Counted from the first letter of the stretch, positions 41,549 through 50,273 are shown. The stretch is DNA of 64,000 nt from Hyphomicrobiales bacterium (GCA_009377755.1 WHTM01000008.1:1-64000), one strand, 5' to 3'. The notes: generated from the letters alone by a model not told the origin. Numbers and translations: made by a program.

Positions 41549-43737
41549 AACCGCACCGACGCGAAGAAACGGACATTCAGTCCGGGCAGCAGCACCTCGT
41601 CCTTCTTGAACGAGACCGCATTGCGAATGTCCTCGTTGAGCAGGTTGTTGCCGACGACGCCGATCGTTAGTTCGCGCGCCCCGAACGTGGACGGGTCCAG
41701 CTTTCTGGTGTGCGAGATCTCCGCCTTGAGCAGGTTGTAGCCGGCCGTCGGCGTCTCCCGCGTGGCAGTATCATTCTGCGCGAACGCGTGCAGCAGGCCG
41801 ACGCGAACGAACCACTCCGAGCTCCGCCAGTACACACCGCCGCCGATCCGCTGCGGGGGAATGCGCGGCACATAGGTGCCGTCAGCGAAGGTGGCGTGGA
41901 CGATGTCGTATTGGCCGTCGACCCCGAACATTCCGCCGCTGAGCGGAGCCACGTCGAACTGTGCCTGCACCTCACCGCCGCCGAACGTGGCGTCGCGCTG
42001 CGTGTAGGCGACTTGGGTGAGCTCGCCGCCGGGGCCGGCGATGCAACTCGCGAAATCTTCGTCGCAGGTGTTGCCGGTGAAGCGTTTGAAGATGAAGCCG
42101 TTGAAGCGGGTGTAGTAAGCTGTCGCCTCGAACCGAAGCCGTCCGTGCGCCCGCCGCAGGCCGACCTCGACCGTCTGCGCGGATTCGATTCCAAGATTGG
42201 GATTGCCGATCTCGAACGTGCCCGTCGCCTCGTGCACGCCGCGCGAAAACAGTTCCGGCGCTCGAGGGGCACGCTCGACATACTGTGCGTTGACGCTCCC
42301 GACGATGCCCCACGGCAGGTCCTTGAGCAGGCCGACGGCAACGCTCGCCGGAACGAAGTCGCGGTTGCGCGAGAGGGCCGGCGGATCGATTCCGATCGGG
42401 AGAAAATTCGCGGGGAAGGAGGGAGAGGATCCGTTGACGTTCGCCAGCTCGATGCGGCCGGCGACCTGCAGCCGCAGCGTGTCGCTGAACCTGAGTTCGT
42501 TGAACAGGTACGCCGCAGCGCTGGTCGACTCATTGGGATCGAACAGTCCGCCCTCGCCGCCCGGCGCGGAAAGGTCCTGGTGGCTTGCCTGGACGCCGAA
42601 TGCCGACGTCAGGGCGGCAAAGGGGAGATTGACGGGCGCAAGCTGCACCTCGACGCGGCCTTCCTGAGCTCTGTTCCGGAAGGTCTGGTGCACGCCGTCG
42701 AAGCCGCCTTCGTTGGCCAGTTCGTCGTGCTTGTAGTCGGAGGCGCCGAGCCAGAACCGGACTGCTTCGATCGCTGCCGATTGCGGACGGACCTCGCCCT
42801 TGCTGGTGATCTTGGTCTGGTGCATGTCGATACGGGTCTTGGTCTCGGTCGCCTCGATCCCGGGGATGCGATAGAAGCTCTCGAAGCGGGACACCGCCAC
42901 GCCGAAGAAGCCACCGTCGAACAGATACGAGCCGCCGACCGATTGCCCGTTGGAGCGAAATGACGAGTTCGGCTGATGCCCGTTCACACGCGGCGCCGGA
43001 GCCGGCGGGAAGAGGTAAGGGTAGCCGGGTATACGGTAGTTCTCCGCCCTACGCCCGTAGGCATCGGCATGGACCGCGAAATTGCCGCCGCCTGCGTCGA
43101 GCAAGACCGATCCCTCGACCCCGCCGTCGACGGTGGTCACCGCACCGTTCAATTCGCCGGCAAAGCCGCGCGGCGGGATCGCGGTGGGGATGCGATTGTT
43201 GTCGACGTTGACGACGCCGCCGATCGCCTGCGAGCCCCACCGGAGCGTCGCCGGCCCGCGGATTACCTCGATCTGGCGGGCCGCGAGCGGATCGATCGGG
43301 ACGGCGTGATCCTCGCTCAGGTCGGAGACGTCGTTGACGGCAAGTCCGTTCTCCTGGATGCGGACGCGGTAGTTATCGAGGCCGCGGACGATCGGACGGC
43401 TTGCGCTGCCGGGCGCGAAACTGGACCCGGTGATCCCGGGTTTCGACTGCAACACGTCACCCAGGGAACTCCCCGGCGTGCGCTGCAACTCGTCGGATGG
43501 GATCACCGTGACGGTTGCGAATTGGTCGGTGACGATCGGAAGCGTTCCTTGCAGCGGGACTTCCGGCGCGGCTGGTTGATCGGCCGGAGGCGTTGCCGCC
43601 GAAGCGGGGCGGGCGATTGGGCTGGGCGCCGTGACGACAATTTCCGGAAGCGCGGTCTGCGCCCATCCCGCCTCGCTCGCGACGACCGCCAACGCCAACG
43701 GCAAACCGATCCGACGAACCACCACGCGGCAATGCAT
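41545..43737 (-). CDS. znuD: TonB-dependent receptor, ZnuD-like (zinc)
   Basis: A 730-residue outer-membrane receptor. Signal peptide (LPLALAVVASEAGWAQ), TonB box region (LPEIVVTAPS), plug domain (GSSLGDVLQSKPGITGSSFA, PIVRGLDNYRVRIQENGL, IEVIRGPATLRWGSQAIGGV), and a beta-barrel ending in the terminal aromatic LNVRFFASVRF. The plug and the SEDHAVPIDPLAA segment fit ZnuD zinc receptors. Two Zur-like boxes lie 31-85 bases before the start, and a tonB gene lies divergently beyond them, supporting zinc uptake. GGGGAG precedes the ATG. Intact. Confidence 0.85.
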   Translation of the reverse strand: MHCRVVVRRIGLPLALAVVASEAGWAQTALPEIVVTAPSPIARPASAATPPADQPAAPEVPLQGTLPIVTDQFATVTVIPSDELQRTPGSSLGDVLQSKPGITGSSFAPGSASRPIVRGLDNYRVRIQENGLAVNDVSDLSEDHAVPIDPLAARQIEVIRGPATLRWGSQAIGGVVNVDNNRIPTAIPPRGFAGELNGAVTTVDGGVEGSVLLDAGGGNFAVHADAYGRRAENYRIPGYPYLFPPAPAPRVNGHQPNSSFRSNGQSVGGSYLFDGGFFGVAVSRFESFYRIPGIEATETKTRIDMHQTKITSKGEVRPQSAAIEAVRFWLGASDYKHDELANEGGFDGVHQTFRNRAQEGRVEVQLAPVNLPFAALTSAFGVQASHQDLSAPGGEGGLFDPNESTSAAAYLFNELRFSDTLRLQVAGRIELANVNGSSPSFPANFLPIGIDPPALSRNRDFVPASVAVGLLKDLPWGIVGSVNAQYVERAPRAPELFSRGVHEATGTFEIGNPNLGIESAQTVEVGLRRAHGRLRFEATAYYTRFNGFIFKRFTGNTCDEDFASCIAGPGGELTQVAYTQRDATFGGGEVQAQFDVAPLSGGMFGVDGQYDIVHATFADGTYVPRIPPQRIGGGVYWRSSEWFVRVGLLHAFAQNDTATRETPTAGYNLLKAEISHTRKLDPSTFGARELTIGVVGNNLLNEDIRNAVSFKKDEVLLPGLNVRFFASVRF

Positions 43738-43767
43738 TTCCGAACACTCCCCACGCCCTGTATCAGA

Positions 43768-43782
43768 CGTTATAACATTACA
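43768..43782. promoter_or_regulatory. Zur-like operator 1
   Basis: CGTTATAACATTACA matches the alphaproteobacterial Zur palindrome (TGTTATAATATTACA-like) at 13 of 15 positions when compared with the second box in inverse orientation. It is centred about 38 bases before the receptor start codon, where repression of transcription is expected. Confidence 0.7.
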
Positions 43783-43807
43783 ATCTTAGGGGGGTCGTCA
43801 AGCGATT

Positions 43808-43822
43808 TGTAATATTATAACA
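43808..43822. promoter_or_regulatory. Zur-like operator 2
   Basis: TGTAATATTATAACA is a near-perfect 15-base dyad of the Zur type, 25 bases from box 1. The pair sits between the znuD-like receptor (minus) and tonB (plus), so one zinc-loaded Zur could repress both. No zur gene is in the window. Confidence 0.72.
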
Positions 43823-43823
43823 T

Positions 43824-43940
43824 ATGGACATGGGGACGCTGACGACAGCCTCGCCGCGCCGTTCGTGCATGTGCGCTCCGCCCGTGCCGGCGAAAGGGTC
43901 GCCCGCGGCGTGCCTCGGCTGCGGCTCAGATCGCGGATGA
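43824..43940 (+). CDS. Possible 38-residue Cys-rich leader peptide
   Basis: An ATG two bases after Zur box 2 opens a 38-codon frame (MDMGTLTTASPRRSCMCAPP, then a second half with CLGCG) that stops at 43940, 13 bases before tonB. It has a CxC and a CxxC. There is no Shine-Dalgarno, and the operator would overlap its start, so it may simply be chance in the tonB leader. Noted because a metal-regulated position and four cysteines fit a metal-sensing leader. Confidence 0.2.
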   Translation: MDMGTLTTASPRRSCMCAPPVPAKGSPAACLGCGSDRG

Positions 43941-43953
43941 TGGGCGGACATCG

Positions 43954-44841
43954 GTGATCGCGTTCCGTCACCGCGAAACAGGTCGCGCGTCGGCCGGACC
44001 GCCGGTCCTTCTTGCCGGCGATCGGCCGGCGCCACCCGGGCCGCGGCGAGGCAACGCGGTCATGGTGCTGCTGCTGATCGGCTCAGTCGCTGTGCACGCC
44101 GCGGTGATCGCCGCGTTCGACGGCCTGCCGCGGCAGGTGTCGAGTGCCGGCATCCCGGCGATCTCGGTTGACATCGTCATCGGCGACAACTCCGCGGCGG
44201 GGGTTGCGAGCATGCCGGGGCAGGAGAGTGCGATCGAGACCAAGCCGGCCGAAACGGTTCGTGCTGAAGAGACCGGTGTGACGTCCGAACCGGTGAAGCC
44301 GGTCACTGTTGCGGAAGCTGCGACCCGGTCTTTACCCGCCACGGCGGAGCGAGAGTCACCGTCGCCGGAAGCCGCGGCACCGGCGACCGAGCAGCCGCCG
44401 TCGGAGCAAAATCCCGAGGCGGCACCCACGCCGGCGAAGCCCGCGTATACGGTCACGCGTGCGGAGGACATTCCACCGGCCGCGCATGCCGCCGTCCGGA
44501 ATCGGCAGGCGAGACCGCGGCCGTCATCGGCCGCGAGCGGTGTCGGCCGCGGCGGCGCCACTGCGCTTGCCAACTATCACGGGCGCGTCGCCGCCCACCT
44601 TGCACGTCATAAGCGGTTTCCAGCGGCTGCGCGCCGCCGCGGCGAGCATGGCAACGCTGGCATCGACTTCAGCATCGACGGGAGCGGGCGCGTCGTCTCG
44701 GTTCGGATCACGCGTAGCAGCGGCTTCGCCAGCCTCGACCAGGCCGCCGAAGCGATGGTGTGGCGCGCTTCGCCGTTCCCGACCCCACCCAATCGCGCGC
44801 CACGACGGTTCAGCGTCCCGGTCAGCTACGCGATCCGCTGA
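43954..44841 (+). CDS. tonB: Energy transducer TonB
   Basis: A 295-residue TonB. A membrane helix at about 33-53 (AVMVLLLIGSVAVHAAVIAA), a long Pro/Ala/Glu periplasmic spacer, and the C-terminal TonB domain: YHGRVAAHLARHKRFPAAAR, GNAGIDFSIDGSGRVVSVRI and SLDQAAEAMVWRASPFPTPP. It would energise the divergently encoded receptor. ExbB/ExbD are not here. GTG start. The Arg-rich N-terminal cytoplasmic part (32 residues) is longer than usual. Confidence 0.88.
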   Translation: MIAFRHRETGRASAGPPVLLAGDRPAPPGPRRGNAVMVLLLIGSVAVHAAVIAAFDGLPRQVSSAGIPAISVDIVIGDNSAAGVASMPGQESAIETKPAETVRAEETGVTSEPVKPVTVAEAATRSLPATAERESPSPEAAAPATEQPPSEQNPEAAPTPAKPAYTVTRAEDIPPAAHAAVRNRQARPRPSSAASGVGRGGATALANYHGRVAAHLARHKRFPAAARRRGEHGNAGIDFSIDGSGRVVSVRITRSSGFASLDQAAEAMVWRASPFPTPPNRAPRRFSVPVSYAIR

Positions 44842-44933
44842 AGCCCTCATTGGGCGTTGGCCGCGGATCGGTCTGGCATTGTCCGTCACGAAATGCGTAT
44901 GCTCGGCGCGTCGGATCAAGGGGCTGCCACCGC

Positions 44934-45482
44934 ATGCTCACACCGCCGGAACTCGTTTGGCTCCTGGCTGCCGTCGCCAAGGGGGATGAGGCGGCGTTCG
45001 TCCGCCTCTATGCGGCGACGCGGGCGAAACTCTACGGGGTGGTGCTGCGTATCTTGCGTCGTAGGGACCTTGCCGACGAAGTGCTGCAGGAGACCTATCT
45101 GAAAATCTGGGGCGGCGCCGGGCAGTTCGACCCGCTGCGCGCCGCGCCGATCACCTGGATGGTGGCGATTGCCCGCAACCGCGCCATCGACCTGTTGCGG
45201 CGGCGCACGGAGACTTCGATCGAGGAGGAGCCGGAGGCGGTGGAAGTGGTGGCCGACAATCCCGACCCGCTGGCGGCACGCGAGCTGAGCGAGGAGCTCC
45301 AGCGCCTGCTCGCCTGCATCGGCCGGCTGCCGCCGGAACGTCAGCGCTTGGTGTTGCTTGCCTATTACAACGGCTGGGGCCGGGAGCAACTGGCCGCCGA
45401 GCTGGAGACTCCGGTGAACACGATCAAGACCTGGCTGCGCCGCAGCCTGCTGGAGATCCGGGAGTGCCTCGATCATGGCTGA
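44934..45482 (+). CDS. ECF sigma factor (RpoE-like)
   Basis: A 182-residue sigma-70-family ECF factor. Region 2: EAAFVRLYAATRAKLYGVVL, DLADEVLQETYLKIWGGAGQ, PITWMVAIARNRAIDLLRRR. Region 4: PERQRLVLLAYYNGWGREQL and PVNTIKTWLRRSLLEIRECL. It is paired with its anti-sigma factor by an eight-base overlap, the usual arrangement for SigK/RskA-type pairs. The start at 44934 gives the family length. The signal it answers is unknown. Confidence 0.92.
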   Translation: MLTPPELVWLLAAVAKGDEAAFVRLYAATRAKLYGVVLRILRRRDLADEVLQETYLKIWGGAGQFDPLRAAPITWMVAIARNRAIDLLRRRTETSIEEEPEAVEVVADNPDPLAARELSEELQRLLACIGRLPPERQRLVLLAYYNGWGREQLAAELETPVNTIKTWLRRSLLEIRECLDHG

Positions 45483-46329
45483 CGAGGATTTCGACGCGCT
45501 TGCCGCCGAATATGTGCTCGGCACGCTGACCGCCGAGGAGCGCGCCAGCGCCGAGCAATTAGCGGCAGTGGACGCCGGATTCGCCGGGCGCATCGCCGCC
45601 TGGGAGCGGCGCCTCGGCACGCTCGAGGCGATGGTTGAGCCGGTCGAGCCGCCGCCGGAAACCTGGAGCCGCATCCGCGAACGGATCGCCGAGGCGCAAC
45701 CGCAGGCGGGTCTGCAACTGCCGGAGGTGGTGCCTGCCGCTGCGGCGCCCGCCGCCGCGGACGTCGTCGTCCTGACGCAGCGTGCGCGGCGCTGGCGCGG
45801 CGTTGCGGCGCTGAGCGGCGCAATGGCGGCGGCGCTGCTCATTGCGCTCGGCATTGGCCGTTATCGTCCGGAACTGTTGCCGCCGGAACTGCGGCCGCCG
45901 GTGGAGACGAAGGTCATCGAGAAAATCGTCGAGGTGCCGGCGCCGGCGCCTCCCGTACCTCCAACTGTGGGGCGCTTCGTCGCCGTGCTGCAGCGGGACG
46001 CCGGCGCGCCGGCATTCCTGCTCACCGTCGACGTCGACAACCGCACGCTCACGGTGCGCCGGGTCGCGGCGACGCCGGAGGCCGGCAGGAGCCACGAGCT
46101 ATGGCTGATATCGGATCGGTTTCCGGCACCGCGGTCACTCGGACTGGTCGGCGCCGCCGAGTTCACACAGCGCGCGGCGCTTGCTGCCTATGACCAGGAT
46201 ACGATCAACAGCGCGACCTATGCGGTGTCGCTGGAACCGGAGGGCGGCTCGCCGACCGGCACGCCGACCGGGCCGGTGCTGTTTACAGGCAAGCTGGTCG
46301 AAGCCGTTCCGCCGCCGCCCCGTCCCTGA
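45475..46329 (+). CDS. RskA-family anti-sigma factor
   Basis: A 284-residue single-pass membrane protein. Cytoplasmic anti-sigma region (FDALAAEYVLGTLTAEERAS, PPPETWSRIRERI); membrane helix about 109-127 (GVAALSGAMAAALLIALGI); periplasmic RskA domain (VAVLQRDAGAPAFLLTVDVD, GRSHELWLI and GPVLFTGKLVEA). It holds the preceding sigma factor at the membrane until a signal releases it. No zinc-binding HxxxCxxC is seen, as is usual for RskA. Complete. Confidence 0.9.
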   Translation: MADEDFDALAAEYVLGTLTAEERASAEQLAAVDAGFAGRIAAWERRLGTLEAMVEPVEPPPETWSRIRERIAEAQPQAGLQLPEVVPAAAAPAAADVVVLTQRARRWRGVAALSGAMAAALLIALGIGRYRPELLPPELRPPVETKVIEKIVEVPAPAPPVPPTVGRFVAVLQRDAGAPAFLLTVDVDNRTLTVRRVAATPEAGRSHELWLISDRFPAPRSLGLVGAAEFTQRAALAAYDQDTINSATYAVSLEPEGGSPTGTPTGPVLFTGKLVEAVPPPPRP

Positions 46330-46344
46330 GACAGGCAGCGCGCC

Positions 46345-46375
46345 CAAATAAAGAAAGCGCGCCCGATCGGCGCGC
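46345..46375 (-). terminator. Terminator for the small minus-strand gene
   Basis: On the minus strand GCGCGCC-GATCG-GGCGCGC is followed by TTTCTTTATTT, 38 bases beyond the stop of the 46414-46632 gene. On the plus strand it has no T-run, though it may also end the sigma operon partly. Confidence 0.7.
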
Positions 46376-46413
46376 AGGAGCGAGGGAGGGCAGAAAATGA
46401 GTTCGGAAACCTA

Positions 46414-46632
46414 TCAACGAATGATCCGGATCCCAGCCCCGCTGACGGCGATCGGCGCACCGGCCGTGATCACCGGAATGCGCGCTTCGATATGCTGCGA
46501 TCCGTCGCCGGTGTCCTGACCGGAAACCCGTGCGGCGATGCCGACGCCGGTCACCAGAGTTGCGCCGATCAAGGCGATCACGACGATCTTCAAATGCGTC
46601 GTCCGGTCGGCGCTATGGAGCGAATGATTCAT
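46414..46632 (-). CDS. Small single-pass membrane protein
   Basis: A 72-residue protein: a polar start (MNHSLHSADRTTHLK), one membrane helix (IVVIALIGATLVTGVGIAAR) and a periplasmic tail ending in ITAGAPIAVSGAGIRIIR. Short proteins starting MNHSxHSADRxTHLKIVV are frequent in Bradyrhizobium-like genomes, with no known role. The start at 46632 was chosen because the family begins there; the frame is open to 46680. Its own terminator lies downstream. Confidence 0.68.
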   Translation of the reverse strand: MNHSLHSADRTTHLKIVVIALIGATLVTGVGIAARVSGQDTGDGSQHIEARIPVITAGAPIAVSGAGIRIIR

Positions 46633-46937
46633 GACCAAATTCCCGCAGCTCATTCCTTCTTTGGTCAAGTGTTCCACCAAGAAGGTTCAAAGCCGTTTGA
46701 CGCAGCGCAAAATCCATTCTCGCTTGGCAAGTCCGGCCAGACGCCTTCGCGCTTTGCCAATACGTACGTAAACCGTGGCGTCTGGGTTTCGGTTCCGGTA
46801 GCCGCTTCACGCAGCGGTGAACAAATGTGATACCCGCGCGTCAGGATGCGCGCCGGGAATGTCCGCTCAAGTGCTTCCGACTGACTTCAGCCGCACCCGG
46901 GGTGGAACGCCCGTTAGGAATATTGTTAACGGCAGCG
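46633..46937. other. Intergenic region without identifiable gene
   Basis: These 305 bases have no supported gene. GGAAC at 46904-46908 followed after 16 bases by GTT (46925-46927) fits the alphaproteobacterial general-stress (EcfG) promoter consensus, but on the plus strand no gene follows it, so I place no weight on it. Confidence 0.35.
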
Positions 46938-47861
46938 CTACACCGTGACGTCCGGCTCCAGCGCGCACGCTTGCGCATCTCCAAGCTCGATCTGTAAGGT
47001 GGGATGGACGATGCCGAAGCGATGCTTCAGGTCGTGAACGAAGCCGGCGAGTGCGGCGTCGCCCGGGTGGCCGCCCGGCATGATGAGATGCGCGGTCATC
47101 GCGGTTTCGGTCGTGCTCATCGCCCAGATGTGCAGATCGTGCACGCCGGCGACTCCGGGCAGGCCGGCAAGATAGCCGCTCACCTTCTCCGGCGCGATGT
47201 TCGACGGCACCGCGGCGAGCGATAGGGCGACGCTCTCGCGCAAAAGCCCCCACGTGCCCCAGACGATCACGACGACGATCACGAGGCTGATCAACGGATC
47301 GAGCCAGAGCCAGCCGGTGAGCACGATGACGAGCCCGGCTATGACAACGCCGATGGAAACGCCTGCATCGGCGACCATGTGCAGATAGGCGGCGCGGATG
47401 TTCAGGTCGCCTTTGCGGCCGGACATGAACAGCCACGCCGTTATCCCGTTGATGACGACGCCAATAGCCGCGACGATCATGACGGTGGTGCCTGCCACCG
47501 GCGCCGGATGCATCAGACGTCCGATGGATTCCCAGGCAATGGCGCCGACCCCGACCAGCAGGAACACCGCGTTGAACAAGGCCGCGAGGATCGTGGATCC
47601 CCTCAGGCCGTAGGTGAAGCGTGAGCTGGGCGTGCGTTTCGCCAACGCCGTGCCGATCCACGCCACAGCCAGACCAAGCACGTCGGACAGGTTGTGACCG
47701 GCGTCGGCAATGAGCGCGACCGAGTTGCTGATGACACCGAACACCGCTTCGACGATGACGAAAACGGTGTTCAGTCCGATGCCGATGAGGAAGGCGGTGC
47801 CGTAGTTCGCCGGTGCATGAGCATGACCGGCGTGACCATGGCCCTCGTGATCGTGTCCCAT
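46938..47861 (-). CDS. Cation diffusion facilitator (CzcD/DmeF-like exporter)
   Basis: A 307-residue six-helix CDF transporter. His-rich N-terminus (MGHDHEGHGHAGHAH), the metal site HxxxD pairs in SVALIADAGHNLSDVLGLAV and AAYLHMVADAGVSIGVVIAG, and a cytoplasmic ferredoxin-like domain (DLHIWAMSTTETAMTAHLIM). These features fit zinc/cobalt exporters, which swap metal for protons at the inner membrane. The proximity to the zinc-uptake pair suggests a metal homeostasis block. The frame opens at a TTG at 47897; I chose the ATG at 47861, with 47870 as an alternative. Confidence 0.9.
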   Translation of the reverse strand: MGHDHEGHGHAGHAHAPANYGTAFLIGIGLNTVFVIVEAVFGVISNSVALIADAGHNLSDVLGLAVAWIGTALAKRTPSSRFTYGLRGSTILAALFNAVFLLVGVGAIAWESIGRLMHPAPVAGTTVMIVAAIGVVINGITAWLFMSGRKGDLNIRAAYLHMVADAGVSIGVVIAGLVIVLTGWLWLDPLISLVIVVVIVWGTWGLLRESVALSLAAVPSNIAPEKVSGYLAGLPGVAGVHDLHIWAMSTTETAMTAHLIMPGGHPGDAALAGFVHDLKHRFGIVHPTLQIELGDAQACALEPDVTV

Positions 47862-48227
47862 GTGGACCATGTTGGGCAAGAGGCCGGCGTTACACAATCA
47901 CGGCGGTTGCGAACTGATGACCCCGGTCATCGCCACGATTCGTGCCGCACCCACGTCCGGACGAACGCAACAAATCCTTGCAAGGCGGCCCCACCCCCGA
48001 AGTCAAGTATGCTAGGCAAGATTTGTCCGGCTTATGGTTACCATCAGGTTAAGATCGTCGGTTGGGGTCGCCGGGGCTGGTCCTTTCCGCAAACGCAAAG
48101 CGCCGGCAGCGGCCGGCGCTTGTTTCGTAACTGTGTTGCTTGCGGCAGTCGGCGCACCGCCGCGTCAGCGGTCAGCGATTCGGCACGGCACGCGCACGTG
48201 CGCGCGGTAGACTCTGTCGGAAGGCGC
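47862..48227. other. Intergenic region between CDF exporter and sciP
   Basis: No gene is supported in this stretch. It contains the sciP terminator (48098-48125) and a run of direct TTGC/GCAA words near 47970-48020. Confidence 0.4.
48098..48126. terminator. Rho-independent terminator near sciP
   Basis: AAGCGCCGGC-AGCG-GCCGGCGCTT hairpin followed by TGTTTCG on the plus strand and preceded by AAACGCA, so on the minus strand it is followed by TGCGTTTGCGG. It lies 102 bases beyond the sciP stop. Confidence 0.7.
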
Positions 48228-48503
48228 CTACTGCCGATACTGCTGGATCCGGGTGGTACGAAGCCCGGCAAGTCCATGCTGATCGATCGAATACTGCCAG
48301 GATAGGAATTCCTCGACCGTCAGCGTGTAGCGGCTGCACGCCTCTTCGAGCGAGAGGAGTCCGCCGCGGACCGCGGCAACGACCTCCGCCTTGCGCCGGA
48401 TCACCCAGCGCTTCGTTGTCGGCGGGGGCAGGTCCGCAATGGTCAGCGGACTTCCGTCGGGCCCGATGACATACTTGACCCTCGGGCGGTGGGGCTCTGG
48501 CAT
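48228..48503 (-). CDS. sciP: CtrA inhibitor SciP (DUF1153)
   Basis: A 91-residue protein: RPRVKYVIGPDGSPLTIADL, PPTTKRWVIRRKAEVVAAVR, GGLLSLEEACSRYTLTVEEF, LSWQYSIDQHGLAGLRTTRI. This is the nearly invariant SciP sequence with a helix-turn-helix. It binds CtrA and blocks recruitment of RNA polymerase, limiting CtrA targets to the proper cell-cycle phase. It completes a ChpT-CtrA-SciP set in this window. Two GACTC sites lie just before the start codon. The TTG at 48542 would add 13 unrelated residues. Confidence 0.95.
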   Translation of the reverse strand: MPEPHRPRVKYVIGPDGSPLTIADLPPPTTKRWVIRRKAEVVAAVRGGLLSLEEACSRYTLTVEEFLSWQYSIDQHGLAGLRTTRIQQYRQ

Positions 48504-48507
48504 CGTG

Positions 48508-48572
48508 GACTCACAGACTCGACTGACACACTCAACGCGCAATCTACGAGCCGCGACTTAAAATTTACCTAA
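48508..48572 (-). promoter_or_regulatory. sciP promoter with GANTC pair and CtrA-like box
   Basis: GACTC sites at 48508-48512 and 48516-48520 and a TTAA-N7-CTAA (48558-48572) lie upstream of sciP. The last is one mismatch from the CtrA TTAA-N7-TTAA consensus. In Caulobacter sciP is a CtrA target. The remaining part of the gap (48573-49079) shows no gene, only an AT-rich patch near 48838-48860. Confidence 0.5.
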
Positions 48573-49079
48573 GCTAAATCGCGCTATTCGGTCGGATTAG
48601 CAGGAAAAACAGACCCTTGTCGGAAACCGCACACTGGGGGACTCGGTCTCCGGCAGGAGACGCGCGAACGGCTGCGGGCTGCCGTGACGCGGCTTGCCGG
48701 TTGCGGGCGTGGGAGGCCGCGATCTGCTGGCGTCGGACGCCAACGCGGGGCACGATCGACTTCATAATGCCCCAATGTCGTGCAGACCTACCGAGCGTGG
48801 GTTGGTTTGCAAGCCCTGGCCGCCAAGCCGCGAATTTATTGTGTAAAATCAGTTATTTAATCGTCAGATGCGGCGATGCGAAGCACCTGGCCGGCACCGG
48901 CGCCGCTGCTGCGGCAAGAACTGCCGCGTGATGCAACGGTGGATTGCCGCCACGCCTGGCCGGCTGCATTGCGCCGCGACCGTCCCCACCTATAGTAAGG
49001 GCGGCCCGGCGCCCGCGGTGCGCGGAGACGGAACAGTCGCAAAGGCCGGGAATGGAGCGCGGCGCGGTCCGCGGGAACC

Positions 49080-50273
49080 ATGTTGAACAGTCTTGACGTC
49101 GAGGGCCGGCCACAGGACACGCGGGTCGTCGTCGCCATGTCCGGCGGTGTCGATTCCTCGGTGACGGCAGCGCTGCTCAAGGCAGAAGGCTATGACGTCA
49201 TCGGCGTCACGCTGCAACTCTACGACCACGGCGCCGCTACCCACCGCAAGGGAGCCTGCTGCGCCGGGCAGGACGTCTATGACGCCCGCGCGGTCGCCGA
49301 AGGCATCGGGATTCCGCATTACGTGCTCGACTACGAATCCCGCTTCAAGGAGGCGGTGATCGATCCGTTCGCCGAGAGCTATGCTTCGGGGGAGACGCCG
49401 GTGCCGTGCATCGTCTGCAATCAGTCGATCAAGTTCCGCGACCTGCTGGGCACCGCCAAGGAGCTGGGCGCGCGAGTGCTCGCCACCGGCCACTACATCG
49501 CCTCGCGGTCACTGCCCGACGGCGGCCGCGCGCTTTACCGGGCCCGCGAGGAGCAGCGCGACCAGAGCTACTTCCTGTTCGCCACCACGCGCGAGCAACT
49601 CGACATCCTGCGCTTCCCGCTCGGCGACAAGACCAAGGCGGAAACGCGCGAGCTGGCGCGGCGCTTCGGCCTCTCCATCGCCGACAAGCCGGACAGCCAG
49701 GACATCTGCTTCGTTCCATCGGGACGCTACACCGACGTGATCGAGAAGCTGATGCCCGGCGCCGCCGAGCCGGGCGACATCGTCGACCGCAACGGGCGCG
49801 TGCTCGGACGCCACCACGGAATCATCCACTTCACGGTCGGGCAGCGGCGTGGGCTCGGCATTCCCGCGCAGGCCCCGCTCTACGTCATTCGCCTGGACGC
49901 GTCGCGCAACCGCGTCGTCGTCGGCCCGCGCGAGGCGCTGCGGACTGCGCGGATGCGTCTGCGCGAGGTCAACTGGATCGGCGACGAGACGCTCGAGAGC
50001 ATTGCGGCGGCGCCGCGCGAAATCTACGTCAAGGTCCGCTCCACCCGTCCACCACAGCCGGCGTGGCTCCGCCTGACGTCTGAGGGCGCCGAGGTTGATC
50101 TGGTCGACGGCGAGGACGGCGTTTCGCCCGGCCAAGCCTGCGTCTTCTACAACGCCGCGAACGGGCAGGCGCGGGTGCTCGGCGGCGGCTTTATCGCGAG
50201 CGCCGCCGGCGCCGAAGCGCCGCCGCCGCTGCCGACTCTCGCTGCCGCCGGCTTGCGTGCCGCCCGCGGGTGA
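49080..50273 (+). CDS. mnmA: tRNA-specific 2-thiouridylase MnmA
   Basis: A 397-residue enzyme. PP-loop [20 protein letters not shown], catalytic Cys113 in [16 protein letters not shown] and Cys210 in [17 protein letters not shown], and the tRNA-binding [16 protein letters not shown]. It thiolates U34 at position 2 in tRNAs for Lys, Glu and Gln. The ATG is preceded by GGAACC only. Intact, with an alanine-rich variable C-terminal tail. About 40 bases separate it from the next methyltransferase gene. Confidence 0.95.
   Translation: MLNSLDVEGRPQDTRVVVAMSGGVDSSVTAALLKAEGYDVIGVTLQLYDHGAATHRKGACCAGQDVYDARAVAEGIGIPHYVLDYESRFKEAVIDPFAESYASGETPVPCIVCNQSIKFRDLLGTAKELGARVLATGHYIASRSLPDGGRALYRAREEQRDQSYFLFATTREQLDILRFPLGDKTKAETRELARRFGLSIADKPDSQDICFVPSGRYTDVIEKLMPGAAEPGDIVDRNGRVLGRHHGIIHFTVGQRRGLGIPAQAPLYVIRLDASRNRVVVGPREALRTARMRLREVNWIGDETLESIAAAPREIYVKVRSTRPPQPAWLRLTSEGAEVDLVDGEDGVSPGQACVFYNAANGQARVLGGGFIASAAGAEAPPPLPTLAAAGLRAARG

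Noticed and set aside
46904-46927. EcfG-type promoter GGAAC-N16-GTT
   Set aside because: It points rightward to the end of a convergent gene and no plus-strand gene follows; probably chance.
48617-48931. 104-codon plus-strand frame between sciP and mnmA
   Set aside because: No ribosome binding site, composition not protein-like, crosses an AT-rich promoter patch.
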